A stretch of 21,993 nt of DNA, from contig BOBI01000026.1 in the NCBI GenBank assembly GCA_026002305.1, positions 1 to 21,993 of the forward strand, written 5' to 3'. Numbering within the stretch: position 1 is the first letter of the stretch; each line of letters opens with the position of its first letter. The stretch is from Spirochaetia bacterium. GTDB lineage: Bacteria > Spirochaetota > Spirochaetia > Treponematales > Breznakiellaceae. Shown piece after piece: positions 1 through 7,442 of this stretch. Under the pieces are notes generated by a model. The model was not told the origin of the DNA and ran no database searches. It saw only the letters and a list, made by a program, of their open reading frames with translations. A program made the position numbers and the translations under genes.

Positions 1-2
1 CT

Positions 3-591
3 TGCAAGCAAGACAGTCATCCATGGCTTGCTGAAACGGTAAAATACTCATTTTTGACCGGACAAACGGGAAAAGAGCATAAGGGGAAGAAACATTTTCT
101 TTACACTTACCGCTATCTTAATAATGTGCCAATCCGTGATGACAAGGAAACGCTTATGGTAAATTACATGGAATTGGCGATAACCGAAAAAGAAAGCGGC
201 AAACAAACATACTATTGCGGTTGGATAACGAACAAACCGGTTGATAATCTTAATGTACAACATCTTGTTGACTGCGCGCGAACACGTTGGAAAATTGAAA
301 ACGCGCCCCTATAATGTTTTGAAAAACCGGGGGTACAATCCTGGGCATAACTTCGGGCATGGAAAAGAACATGCTGCCGAAATATTTTTCCTTCTCAATT
401 TGATTGCGTTTCAATTTCACACTATTTTAGCTTACTGTGATATTGATTTTCAAAAAGCGCGTGCCTCCTGCTCAACCCGTGTAGCTTTTTTTGAAGCCAT
501 GCGATTTTGCCTGCGTTATGCTTACCATGATTCATGGCAAGCCTTCCTGATTTTTCTCTACACGGACGGCGGTTTGGTTGAGCCGGGGTAA
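3..591 (+). pseudogene. Transposase C-terminal part, 5' truncated by window edge and frameshifted
   Basis: The frame is open from base 3, without a start in the window, and reads through residues such as GQTGKEHKGKKH and CARTRWKIEN to a stop at 312-314. The natural continuation (YNVLKNRGYN, HNFGHGKEHAAE, FLLNLIAFQFHTIL) lies in the next frame and ends at 591. The two halves join into one protein if a single C is removed from the CCCC run at about 306-309, giving RWKIENAPYNVLKNRGYN. The RWKIEN, NVLKN and NFGHG motifs with a following hydrophobic helix are typical of the C-terminal end of IS4-like DDE transposases, where the E of RWKIEN is the catalytic glutamate. Family assignment is from memory of motifs. 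The one-base shift could be a real inactivating mutation or a sequencing or assembly error. No terminal inverted repeat can be defined with certainty downstream. Confidence 0.75.
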
Positions 592-756
592 ATTTAGAAT
601 TGCTGCGGTCAAAGGTGCCTGGCTCGACAAATATCACTTCTATCGGTCTCACCGGCCCTTGGGTTTCTTGCCTCCCTCTGAGTTTTCCGCCACGCTGGGA
701 ATATTCATTCCCCACCGCTCGGGACTGTCCTATTTGTAGTGGGTACGGACACTTTA

Positions 757-1170
757 CTACTTTACCATACACATCACTTCATCGCCGTGTGCTCCCACCA
801 ATTCCCGCTTAGCGAGATTCACCATCAGGTCCATATCTTCAAGAGGGATTGCACCGAGCAGTACATCGCCTGCCTCGGAAGTTACCAAAGCACGGCACGC
901 GGTATCACGATCTTTCCAAACGACTGTTACAGGTTCGGTAACTTTGCAGACCTGCTTTTCGTCATTACCCAATGTAACACCCCGCAAGCCCACTGTCTCC
1001 AATCCCAACTTTTTTCGGATTTCCTCGTTTATAACAAGCGTCCCCGCGCCGGTGTCCACCAATGCCGTTACCATCGTTTGCCGGATTTCATTTTCCTTTA
1101 TGTATCCCCGCTTAACAGCGCTTAAATCACCGGCGTTTTTTAATGTTATTTCCGCATATACCGTTCCCAT
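757..1170 (-). CDS. Clan AA (retropepsin-like) aspartic protease
   Basis: This is a 137-residue protein with the active-site motif ALVDTGAGT (D39-T40-G41) and a distal hydrophobic LLGAIPLEDMDL segment. These are the two hallmarks of single-domain clan AA aspartic proteases found in bacteria, which act as homodimers because each chain gives one catalytic aspartate. There is no signal peptide or membrane segment, so it is expected in the cytoplasm. The start at 1170 (MGTVYAEITL) is chosen because GGAGGA lies about 7 bases upstream; a longer frame to 1200 lacks such a site. The gene is on the opposite strand to its neighbours and sits between a broken transposase and the flagellar block, so it looks like an accessory gene. 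The substrate cannot be deduced. Confidence 0.8.
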   Translation of the reverse strand: MGTVYAEITLKNAGDLSAVKRGYIKENEIRQTMVTALVDTGAGTLVINEEIRKKLGLETVGLRGVTLGNDEKQVCKVTEPVTVVWKDRDTACRALVTSEAGDVLLGAIPLEDMDLMVNLAKRELVGAHGDEVMCMVK

Positions 1171-1203
1171 GTTGTTCCTCCTCATCATTTCACTATACAC
1201 AAA

Positions 1204-1235
1204 AACAGGGAAAGTATCAGCAAAATTTCCCTGTT
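1204..1235. repeat. Perfect 10-bp hairpin upstream of the protease gene
   Basis: AACAGGGAAA (1204-1213) and TTTCCCTGTT (1226-1235) are exact reverse complements around a 12-base loop. On the minus strand the stem is followed by TTTTTG, so it could stop transcription arriving from further upstream, or act as an operator for the protease gene 34 bases downstream. The rest of 1236-1327 holds no gene that I can see. Confidence 0.45.
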
Positions 1236-1327
1236 AAACCGAAAAAAAAGGAGGGCACAGCCACCACCGCCTACAAAGACAATAGGGGACATTTCTATTG
1301 GTCGTTGACAATATGCTCTCCGCCCCC

Positions 1328-1356
1328 TTGACAATTATTCCCAAACCAAATAACAT
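1328..1356 (+). promoter_or_regulatory. Sigma70-type promoter for the flagellar block
   Basis: A perfect TTGACA (1328-1333), a 17-base spacer and TAACAT (1351-1356; 4 of 6 matches to the -10 consensus) predict transcription from about 1363, some 70 bases before fliO. A second TTGACAAT lies at 1305-1312 without a good -10. A housekeeping promoter for a whole flagellar block is the usual arrangement in spirochaetes. Confidence 0.55.
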
Positions 1357-1434
1357 TTAACAATTAAGCTGCGTGCGTTGCGCGGACGCCTTAATAGGAC
1401 AGTCTTTTGATCAGTTGTACTTGGGAGGGGAAAG

Positions 1435-2100
1435 CTGAATCGGTTAATCTTTATTGCCGCACTATCTTTATGTGCAAGTGTAAATTCATTTATTTTTTCG
1501 CAATCTTCTTCTTCGGAAGGCGGGTCTGCTTCGCAAGGGCAGTTGGCGTCTGCGGAATCGGCTGCCGCTACGCCTACCATCGACGAGTTGCAGCAAGCCG
1601 AGCGTGCGCTTACCTTTGATTATGGCGATGCTCCGGCGGCGGCTCCCGCGGGTGGACGAGGGTTGGGGGTTTTTGCGATGTTCCGTGTCATTTTGGTGCT
1701 GGCGCTGGTTGCGGCGGCAATTTACGGGCTTGTCTTTCTGTTAAAACGCGGTAAAGCCGCAGGCGCGTCCGCCAACATCGATCCATTCCTAAAAGTTTTG
1801 GCGATTACGCCGCTAACCGCAAAAAGCGCTGCGGCTGTTCTAGGGCTTGGCGATAAGGCTTGGCTTGTCGGTATCGGCGACAATTCAGTTTCCCTTATCG
1901 CGGAATTTTCCGACAAGGAAACCATCGACGCAATGCGTCTTGCATACTCCGAAAAAGATGCCGCGACCCGCGCCAAATACATCAACTTTAAAGACATTCT
2001 TTCAAAATTAACCGGCGCAAAGAATACTTCGCCTAACATCGAAAACAATCTTTCGCAGGGTGCGTTAAAAAAACAACGGGACAGGTTAAAGGGTTTATAG
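1435..2100 (+). CDS. fliO: Flagellar biosynthetic protein FliO (FliZ)
   Basis: FliO is a small single-pass membrane protein that helps assemble the FliP-FliQ-FliR export gate. The frame encodes an N-terminal hydrophobic signal-like stretch (NRLIFIAALSLCASVNSFIF), a low-complexity Ser/Gly/Ala linker, a transmembrane helix at about residues 79-103 (FRVILVLALVAAAIYGLVFLL), then a cytoplasmic domain with the FliO-like PFLKVLAITPLTAKSAA segment. No ATG, GTG or TTG precedes the signal-like stretch in frame. CTG at 1435 does, with GGGAGGGG (1423-1430) at proper spacing, so I use CTG as the start (221 residues). A TTG at 1543 would give 185 residues and lose the signal sequence. The gene lies directly before fliP, as expected. 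Identity is firm; the start is less so. Confidence 0.8.
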   Translation: MNRLIFIAALSLCASVNSFIFSQSSSSEGGSASQGQLASAESAAATPTIDELQQAERALTFDYGDAPAAAPAGGRGLGVFAMFRVILVLALVAAAIYGLVFLLKRGKAAGASANIDPFLKVLAITPLTAKSAAAVLGLGDKAWLVGIGDNSVSLIAEFSDKETIDAMRLAYSEKDAATRAKYINFKDILSKLTGAKNTSPNIENNLSQGALKKQRDRLKGL

Positions 2101-2110
2101 GCGAAATATA

Positions 2111-2941
2111 ATGAAAGAAAAATTTTTGTTATCAATACTTTTACTATTTTTGGTATTGCCGTTTGCCGCAAATGCCCAAGCATTGCCGCCTCCGGCGGTG
2201 CCTTTTCCCGGTCAGGCGACGCAGGGAACAACGGCGATACCCGCACCCGCGCAGGCTCCTGTAATTCCGTTTGTAGACCTTACTGTGCGCAATCCCGAAA
2301 GCGGACGCGAAGTTGCATTCTCCGTACAACTTTTACTTTTGCTAACGGTGCTTACACTTGCGCCAAGCATTCTTATTCTAATGACGAGCTTTTTGCGTAT
2401 ATCAATCGTGCTGGATTTTATAAAACGCGCACTTTCACTTCAACAAGCTCCGCCCAATCAGGTTATATTGGGCATATCACTTTTCTTAACAATCTTTGTT
2501 ATGTGGCCTACACTCGAAACCGTTTATAACAATTCCATCCGTCCGTTATCTGCCGGCGAGATAAACGTTCAGGATGCGTATCGTCAGGCGGAAAATCCTA
2601 TGCGTACCTTTATGTTCAATCAGATGAGGACAAAACCGCAGAACATAGAATTGTTTATGTCGATGCGCGGTCTTCCGCGTCCGCAGAATCTGGATGATGT
2701 ACCAACCTATGTTTTAATTCCGGCGTTTATTTTGAATGAGTTAACCGTTGCGTTTAAGATCGGTATCCTGCTTTTTATTCCATTCATCGTTATTGATATG
2801 GTTGTCGCAAGCGCGTTAATGTCGATGGGCATGATCATGCTGCCGCCTGTTATGATCTCCATGCCATTCAAGTTGATACTTTTTATTTTAGTAGACGGCT
2901 GGGGATTGTTGACAGCTCAAATTATGGGATCGTTTGTATAG
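2111..2941 (+). CDS. fliP: Flagellar type III export gate protein FliP
   Basis: FliP forms the pentameric core of the export gate in the inner membrane. The 276-residue protein has a cleavable signal peptide (about residues 1-22, ending NAQA), a proline-rich linker, then the canonical body. That body has hydrophobic helices around SILILMTSFLRI, a central extracytoplasmic region containing NPMRTFMFNQ, and C-terminal helices with ILNELTVAFKIG and MGMIMLPPVMISMPFKL, both strong family signatures. Length is normal for signal-peptide-bearing members. It starts 10 bases after fliO. The stop codon lies in the first copy of a 17-bp tandem duplication (2925-2958). Confidence 0.97.
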   Translation: MKEKFLLSILLLFLVLPFAANAQALPPPAVPFPGQATQGTTAIPAPAQAPVIPFVDLTVRNPESGREVAFSVQLLLLLTVLTLAPSILILMTSFLRISIVLDFIKRALSLQQAPPNQVILGISLFLTIFVMWPTLETVYNNSIRPLSAGEINVQDAYRQAENPMRTFMFNQMRTKPQNIELFMSMRGLPRPQNLDDVPTYVLIPAFILNELTVAFKIGILLFIPFIVIDMVVASALMSMGMIMLPPVMISMPFKLILFILVDGWGLLTAQIMGSFV

Positions 2942-2958
2942 TGGGATCGTTTGTATAG
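2925..2958 (+). repeat. Exact 17-bp tandem duplication across the fliP stop codon
   Basis: TGGGATCGTTTGTATAG occurs at 2925-2941 and again, back to back, at 2942-2958. The first copy encodes the fliP end (GSFV-stop); the second is untranslated. The perfect identity suggests a recent slippage event. It widens the fliP-fliQ gap to about 50 bases in an otherwise tight operon. Confidence 0.9.
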
Positions 2959-2990
2959 ATTGTAAATAAAAATTATACGGGAGGGAAGAT

Positions 2991-3260
2991 ATGTCGGTTG
3001 GTGGAATGGTTTCGTTAATGCGCGGAGGAATTTTTCAGGTTATTATTTTAGCATCACCGCTTTTGATAACCGCGTTGGTTGTTGGTTTGGTAATTGCGAT
3101 TTTACAAGCTACAACTTCTATACAAGAACAAACATTAACATTTGTTCCAAAAGTTTTGGCAATTCTTTTAGTACTGGCATTCCTTGGCGGCTGGATGTTT
3201 ACCATGTTGGGAAACTACACAACAAATTTATTCGAAATGATACCGTCAATGGCAGGATAA
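2991..3260 (+). CDS. fliQ: Flagellar type III export gate protein FliQ
   Basis: FliQ is an 89-residue, two-helix membrane protein of the FliPQR export gate, and this is the normal length. The two hydrophobic helices (about residues 14-36 and 52-76) flank the conserved polar turn ATTSIQEQTLTFVPK, the family signature. A strong Shine-Dalgarno sequence (GGGAGGGA) lies 5-6 bases before ATG 2991. Position between fliP and fliR fits the standard gene order. Confidence 0.97.
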   Translation: MSVGGMVSLMRGGIFQVIILASPLLITALVVGLVIAILQATTSIQEQTLTFVPKVLAILLVLAFLGGWMFTMLGNYTTNLFEMIPSMAG

Positions 3261-3268
3261 TATAAAAA

Positions 3269-4078
3269 GTGTTAAACGAAATACTATCTAACGCACCGGT
3301 TTTTTTACTAATCGCCGTTAGAGCGCTTGCAATGATCGAGGTAGCGCCCATGTTATCCTCCGATGCCATACCGCAGGTGGCGAAAATTTCGTTGGCGTTG
3401 TTTGCGTCCTTTACCGCGTTTCCTGCAGTTTCCACCCAAGCCGACTGGGCTATGCTTCCGTTTATAGATTACGGGCCGTTTAGCCTTGGTTTCGCGCTGT
3501 TAATAATCGGCGAAGGTATAATCGGCATTATCATCGGTTTTTTTATGACAATAGTTTTCGCCGCGTTTTCTACAGCCGGACAGTTCTTTTCACTACAGAT
3601 GGGTTTTGGCGCGTCGGAAACTTTCGATCCGTTGGCACAAATTGAAAATCCGTTGATGGGTCAGTATTTAAATTTAGTTGCAATGCTGACATTTTTAGTA
3701 GTCAACGGATTCCAAAAATTATTTTTAGGCGGTTTCTGGCGCAGTTTGCAGGCAATAAACATTATTGAACTTGTTACCGGACGCAAAGCGTTAGTTGAAA
3801 TGATAGGCGGCGGTCTCTCGCGTTTGTTTGTAGACGCGATTATTATCAGTATGCCTATTCTTGGTACATTATTTTTAACATCGCTTGCAACCGGTTTAAT
3901 ATCAAAAGCGGCGCCTCAAATAAACCTGTTAAGCGAAGGTTTTCCGATTTCTATCACGGTAGCTTTTCTCTTAATTTTGGCAATAATGCCGTTCATGGTC
4001 GAAGCATTCGGCAGGGTAATCAACTCCGGCTTTGCATCACTTCAACAACTGTATATCACGGCAGGCGGCGGTATATGA
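3269..4078 (+). CDS. fliR: Flagellar type III export gate protein FliR
   Basis: This is a 269-residue polytopic membrane protein with about six hydrophobic segments and FliR-typical stretches: VRALAMIEVAPMLSS near the N-terminus, GQFFSLQMGFGASETFDP in the middle and LLSEGFPISITVAFLL near the end. FliR contributes one subunit to the helical FliP5Q4R1 gate. The start is a GTG at 3269, eight bases after the fliQ stop, with only a weak A-rich ribosome site, so coupling to fliQ translation is likely. Its TGA stop (4076-4078) overlaps the flhB ATG in an ATGA arrangement. Confidence 0.95.
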   Translation: MLNEILSNAPVFLLIAVRALAMIEVAPMLSSDAIPQVAKISLALFASFTAFPAVSTQADWAMLPFIDYGPFSLGFALLIIGEGIIGIIIGFFMTIVFAAFSTAGQFFSLQMGFGASETFDPLAQIENPLMGQYLNLVAMLTFLVVNGFQKLFLGGFWRSLQAINIIELVTGRKALVEMIGGGLSRLFVDAIIISMPILGTLFLTSLATGLISKAAPQINLLSEGFPISITVAFLLILAIMPFMVEAFGRVINSGFASLQQLYITAGGGI

Positions 4079-4175
4079 GAAATGAGAAATTAAAAATTAA
4101 AAATGAAGAATTGGAGGAATTTGACAAAGCGGAACCATCTTGCCCATTCCCCATTTCCCATTCCTCATTCTTCAT
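4075..4175. repeat. Low-complexity AT-rich repeat inside the flhB 5' end
   Basis: Runs built from ATGAGAAAT, TTAAAAA and ATGAAGAAT (4075-4117) are followed by an opposite-orientation counterpart (CCCCATTTCCCATTCCTCATTCTTC, about 4148-4174). Together they make a loose inverted repeat. A related run (ATTAGAAATGAAGAATGAG and similar) occurs between flhB and flhA at 5270-5310. This suggests a dispersed intergenic repeat that has been absorbed into the coding frame. Confidence 0.5.
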
Positions 4176-5265
4176 CGACTTACAGTGGTTCGCCGCCGAA
4201 GAAGAAGGCCGCACCGAAGAACCTACAGAGACAAAAATACGCAAGGCGCGGGAAGAAGGCCGTGTTGTAAAAAGTCAGGAATTGATCGGGGCGATAGGGC
4301 TTTTGCTCCCCGCAATGGCGTTGTTGTTTATGGCGCCTTATATGCTGCGCACCTGTGCCGAGATGATCCGGTTTTTTTTCCTGCGTATAGCGGAAATTGA
4401 TCCGGTAAAAGACAGAATTATTTTTGCCGTGTTTCTAAATTATTTTGTAAAGTTGGCATTGCCGCTTTTGATAGTTGCTATGGTTGCGGGTATTTTTTCA
4501 AATGTTGTTCAAATCGGTTTTTTGTTCACTACAAAGCCGCTTGAATTTAAAATAGATAAAATTATTCCTAACTTTTCCGCGTATTTTTCAAAAACATTGT
4601 TTTCAACAAATGGTGTGTTTAATTTCTTTAAGTCGATAATCAAGATGATTATTATAGGCGGTGTCGCGTTCTTTTTGATACGTCATGATATAAATAAACT
4701 TGCCAATTTACAAACTGCGGATTTGTTTTTATCTGTTAGAACCATCGCAACGCTGGCTGTAAAAATGATAATTTTTTCGGCGATTTTGTTATTGGTGCTT
4801 TCCATACCGGATTATATGTTCCAGCGTTCGCAATTCCGCGAATCATTAAAAATGTCACGTCAGGAAATAGTAGAAGAACGAAAAGAGGACGAAGGGGATC
4901 CGCAGATTAAACAACGTTTGCGTAAACGTATGCAGGAAATAATGAGTACAAAAATACGCGAGAGTGTTCCTAAAGCGGACATCGTAATTACAAACCCGAC
5001 ACACTTTGCCGTTGCCCTTCAGTTCGATAAATGGATGGGGGCAATGCGCGTCCTTATAAAAGGCGAGGACGAAACCGCGCTGCGCATAAAAAAAATCGCC
5101 TACGAATATAATATAGATGTTGTAGAAAATAAACCTTTGGCGCGTGCGCTTTATGCCGAAGTTGAAATAGGCGATGTGGTACCGGAAAAATTCTGGCGCA
5201 TAATATCGGAAGTTATACAAAGCGTAAAATCGTTAGACGAAATAAACAGAATGGTTGGCAGATAA
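4075..5265 (+). CDS. flhB: Flagellar export switch protein FlhB, with unusual N-terminal extension
   Basis: FlhB sits in the export gate and switches substrate class from rod/hook to filament through self-cleavage. The conserved body begins at LQWFAAEEEGRTEEPTE (from about residue 37), followed by four membrane helices and the cytoplasmic domain with the cleavage motif N307-P308-T309-H310. In Salmonella this motif is at 269-272, so the N-terminus here is about 38 residues longer. That extra part is encoded by AT-rich, repeat-like DNA (4075-4175). The ATG at 4075 overlaps the fliR stop (ATGA). No convincing internal start with a ribosome site exists before the conserved body, so the extension is probably translated, but this needs N-terminal data. 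Confidence 0.95.
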   Translation: MRNEKLKIKNEELEEFDKAEPSCPFPISHSSFFIDLQWFAAEEEGRTEEPTETKIRKAREEGRVVKSQELIGAIGLLLPAMALLFMAPYMLRTCAEMIRFFFLRIAEIDPVKDRIIFAVFLNYFVKLALPLLIVAMVAGIFSNVVQIGFLFTTKPLEFKIDKIIPNFSAYFSKTLFSTNGVFNFFKSIIKMIIIGGVAFFLIRHDINKLANLQTADLFLSVRTIATLAVKMIIFSAILLLVLSIPDYMFQRSQFRESLKMSRQEIVEERKEDEGDPQIKQRLRKRMQEIMSTKIRESVPKADIVITNPTHFAVALQFDKWMGAMRVLIKGEDETALRIKKIAYEYNIDVVENKPLARALYAEVEIGDVVPEKFWRIISEVIQSVKSLDEINRMVGR

Positions 5266-5269
5266 AGAG

Positions 5270-5310
5270 ATTAGAAATGAAGAATGAGAAATTAGAAATG
5301 AAAAGAAAGA
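5270..5310. repeat. Second copy of AT-rich intergenic repeat before flhA
   Basis: The flhB-flhA gap is filled by purine-rich words (GAAATGAAGAATGAGAAATTAG and variants) that closely resemble 4075-4110. It is not coding. It ends immediately before the flhA ribosome site. Confidence 0.45.
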
Positions 5311-5325
5311 ATGGAGGGGGTGCTT

Positions 5326-7440
5326 ATGAGTGATATGGCTTTACCGCCGCAGAAAAGTACGATTGGCACGATTGGTGCATCGTTAGGGGGCAAGGGTGAC
5401 ATAATAATTGCATCGGCGGTTGTGGCTGTCGTAATGATGCTTATTATTCCTATACCTACTATACTTTTGGATTTTCTTATGGCGATGAACTTGATAACCG
5501 GTTTATTGGTGTTATTGATTGTCTTATATACAAAAAAAGCAACCGATTTTAGTATCTTTCCTACGGTTCTTTTGATATTAACTGTTTTTGGTTTGGCATT
5601 AAACGTTTCATCAACAAGATTAATTTTAACCCAGGGCGCGGATTTTGACGGACGGATGATCAGGGCATTCTCAACATTTGTTGTAGGATCCGGCGGCACG
5701 GACGGTTTGGTTGTAGGCTTTGTTATTTTTATCATTATTATAGCGGTGCAGGTTGTTGTTATTACAAAAGGCTCCACCCGTATCGCAGAAGTCGCCGCCC
5801 GTTTTACCTTGGACAAAATGCCCGCAAAACAAATGGCCGTTGAATCGGAATTTAATTCCGGCGCAATTACCGAAGCCGAAATGAAAAAGCGCAAAGAAGA
5901 AATTGATCAGGAATCGAGCTTCTACGGCGCCATGGACGGCGCCAGTAAATTTATTGCCGGCAATGTTAAGGTAGGTATTTTTATCACGGTTGTTAATGTT
6001 GTAGGCGGCATCATAATAGGCGCGGCTCTGCACGGCGAGCCTATCTCGCAGGCGGTTGGCACTTACATTGCGTTTTCCATTGGCGACGGTTTGTTAAGTC
6101 AGTTTCCGGCGCTGCTTGTATCAACGGCAACCGGTATCATCGTTACACGCTCGGTTTCCAACGGCACCTTTGCGGAAGACATTACAAAAGAATTTTCGAT
6201 TCACCCGCGCATATACTGGATTTGTTCGGCATTGCTTTTGGTTTTGGCGTTTATTCCGGGCTTCCCTTGGTATGTGCTTATAACAATGTCGGTTTTGCTG
6301 GGGTTTTTTGCCTTCCAACTGGGACGCGAGCAAATGAAAAAAGCGGCGGGGATGGCGGCGGCTGGAAAACAAAGCGCCGCAGCGTCGCGGGCCAAAGACG
6401 AAGGCAGCGAAATCGCGCCTATTCCGCCGCTGGATCCATTATCAATGGAACTGGGCTACGCGCTTGTGCCGCTTGTTGATAAGGATAAAGGCGCGGAATT
6501 GTTAGAACGGGTACAAAGGCTGCGTCAGGAGTCGGCATTGGAACTTGGACTTGTTATACCAAAGGTGCGAATTGTGGATAACATGGCGCTGGACCCGTCA
6601 GAATACTGTCTTAAAATTAAAGGCGTTGAACTTGGGCGCGGCAAAATCCGCATGAGCTGCTTTCTCTGCCTTAACACCGGCGGCATAACCGAAGATATAC
6701 CCGGCGAGAGAACCGTAGACCCCACATTCGGAATGCCGGCAATTTGGGTAACAGAAGAAAACCGCGACAGGGCGGAGCGCGCCGGTTACACAGTGGTAGA
6801 CCCCCCTTCAATAATTGCGACTCACATGCAGGACATTATCAAAAATCACGCATCGGAAATTCTTGGCAGACAGGACACCCTTGCAATTCTGGACAGCCTA
6901 AAAAAAGATTATTCGGCGGTTGTGGAAGATGTTCAAAAAAATCTAACGTTGGGAGAAATACAAAAAGTGATGCAGGGGCTTTTAAACGAGCAGGTGTCCA
7001 TACGCGACAGGGTTACAATTCTGGAAACAATTTCCGATTACGCGGCCATTTCCAAAAATACGCAGTTCCTCATCGAAAAAGCGCGTCAGGCCCTGGGGCG
7101 GCAAATTTGCCTGCAATACACCGACGAAGATCGCAACCTGCACGTTCTTACGATTAACCAGACACTGGAAAAACAAATTGTGGAAAGTACACTAGAAACG
7201 GTAAACGGTAAGATTGCCGCATTAGAACCATCGGTGCATAATGAATTTATGCGCTCCGTTTCCCGTTCAATTACCACGATGAAAGGTAACGGTTTAATAC
7301 CTGTTATCATTTGTTCGGAGGCCGCGCGCGCGCTTGTCAAACAGATCACAACCCGCGACCTGCCGGAAATTGCCGTTCTCTCTGTGCAAGAAATCGTTCA
7401 GGATGTTAATCTAATTCCTGTGGGGGAGATTAGTATATAA
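5326..7440 (+). CDS. flhA: Flagellar export gate protein FlhA
   Basis: FlhA is the large export gate component; its C-terminal domain forms the nonameric docking ring for chaperone-substrate complexes and its membrane part uses the proton gradient. The 704-residue protein has about eight N-terminal membrane helices (roughly residues 25-330) and a FHIPEP family signature in the cytoplasmic loop (RIAEVAARFTLDKMPAKQMA). A long soluble domain follows, containing DPSEYCLKIKG and LIPVIICSEAARALVKQ. ATG 5326 (MSDMALPPQ) is preferred over the ATG at 5311 because GGAGGGGG (5313-5320) lies just upstream of it and would fall inside the longer frame. The length is typical. Confidence 0.97.
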   Translation: MSDMALPPQKSTIGTIGASLGGKGDIIIASAVVAVVMMLIIPIPTILLDFLMAMNLITGLLVLLIVLYTKKATDFSIFPTVLLILTVFGLALNVSSTRLILTQGADFDGRMIRAFSTFVVGSGGTDGLVVGFVIFIIIIAVQVVVITKGSTRIAEVAARFTLDKMPAKQMAVESEFNSGAITEAEMKKRKEEIDQESSFYGAMDGASKFIAGNVKVGIFITVVNVVGGIIIGAALHGEPISQAVGTYIAFSIGDGLLSQFPALLVSTATGIIVTRSVSNGTFAEDITKEFSIHPRIYWICSALLLVLAFIPGFPWYVLITMSVLLGFFAFQLGREQMKKAAGMAAAGKQSAAASRAKDEGSEIAPIPPLDPLSMELGYALVPLVDKDKGAELLERVQRLRQESALELGLVIPKVRIVDNMALDPSEYCLKIKGVELGRGKIRMSCFLCLNTGGITEDIPGERTVDPTFGMPAIWVTEENRDRAERAGYTVVDPPSIIATHMQDIIKNHASEILGRQDTLAILDSLKKDYSAVVEDVQKNLTLGEIQKVMQGLLNEQVSIRDRVTILETISDYAAISKNTQFLIEKARQALGRQICLQYTDEDRNLHVLTINQTLEKQIVESTLETVNGKIAALEPSVHNEFMRSVSRSITTMKGNGLIPVIICSEAARALVKQITTRDLPEIAVLSVQEIVQDVNLIPVGEISI

Positions 7441-7442
7441 GA

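Larger units (their letters stand above)
723..1404. repeat. 12-bp inverted repeat pair bracketing the aspartic protease gene
   Basis: GACTGTCCTATT at 723-734 is repeated exactly in reverse complement (AATAGGACAGTC) at 1393-1404. The pair encloses about 680 bp holding the protease gene and the fliO promoter region. The flanking bases beyond the 12 bp do not match. This may be a pair of insertion sequence end remnants or chance; no target duplication is obvious. Confidence 0.4.

Noticed and set aside
739..1125. 128-codon plus-strand frame opposite the protease gene
   Set aside because: The minus-strand reading has the DTGA active site and a ribosome site; the plus-strand frame has neither.
1722..2246. 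174-codon minus-strand frame over fliO/fliP
   Set aside because: Antisense to clear flagellar genes, with no motif or start signal.
5292..5894. 200-codon minus-strand frame opposite flhA
   Set aside because: Antisense shadow of the FlhA membrane region; no ribosome site and low-complexity Ile/Thr composition.
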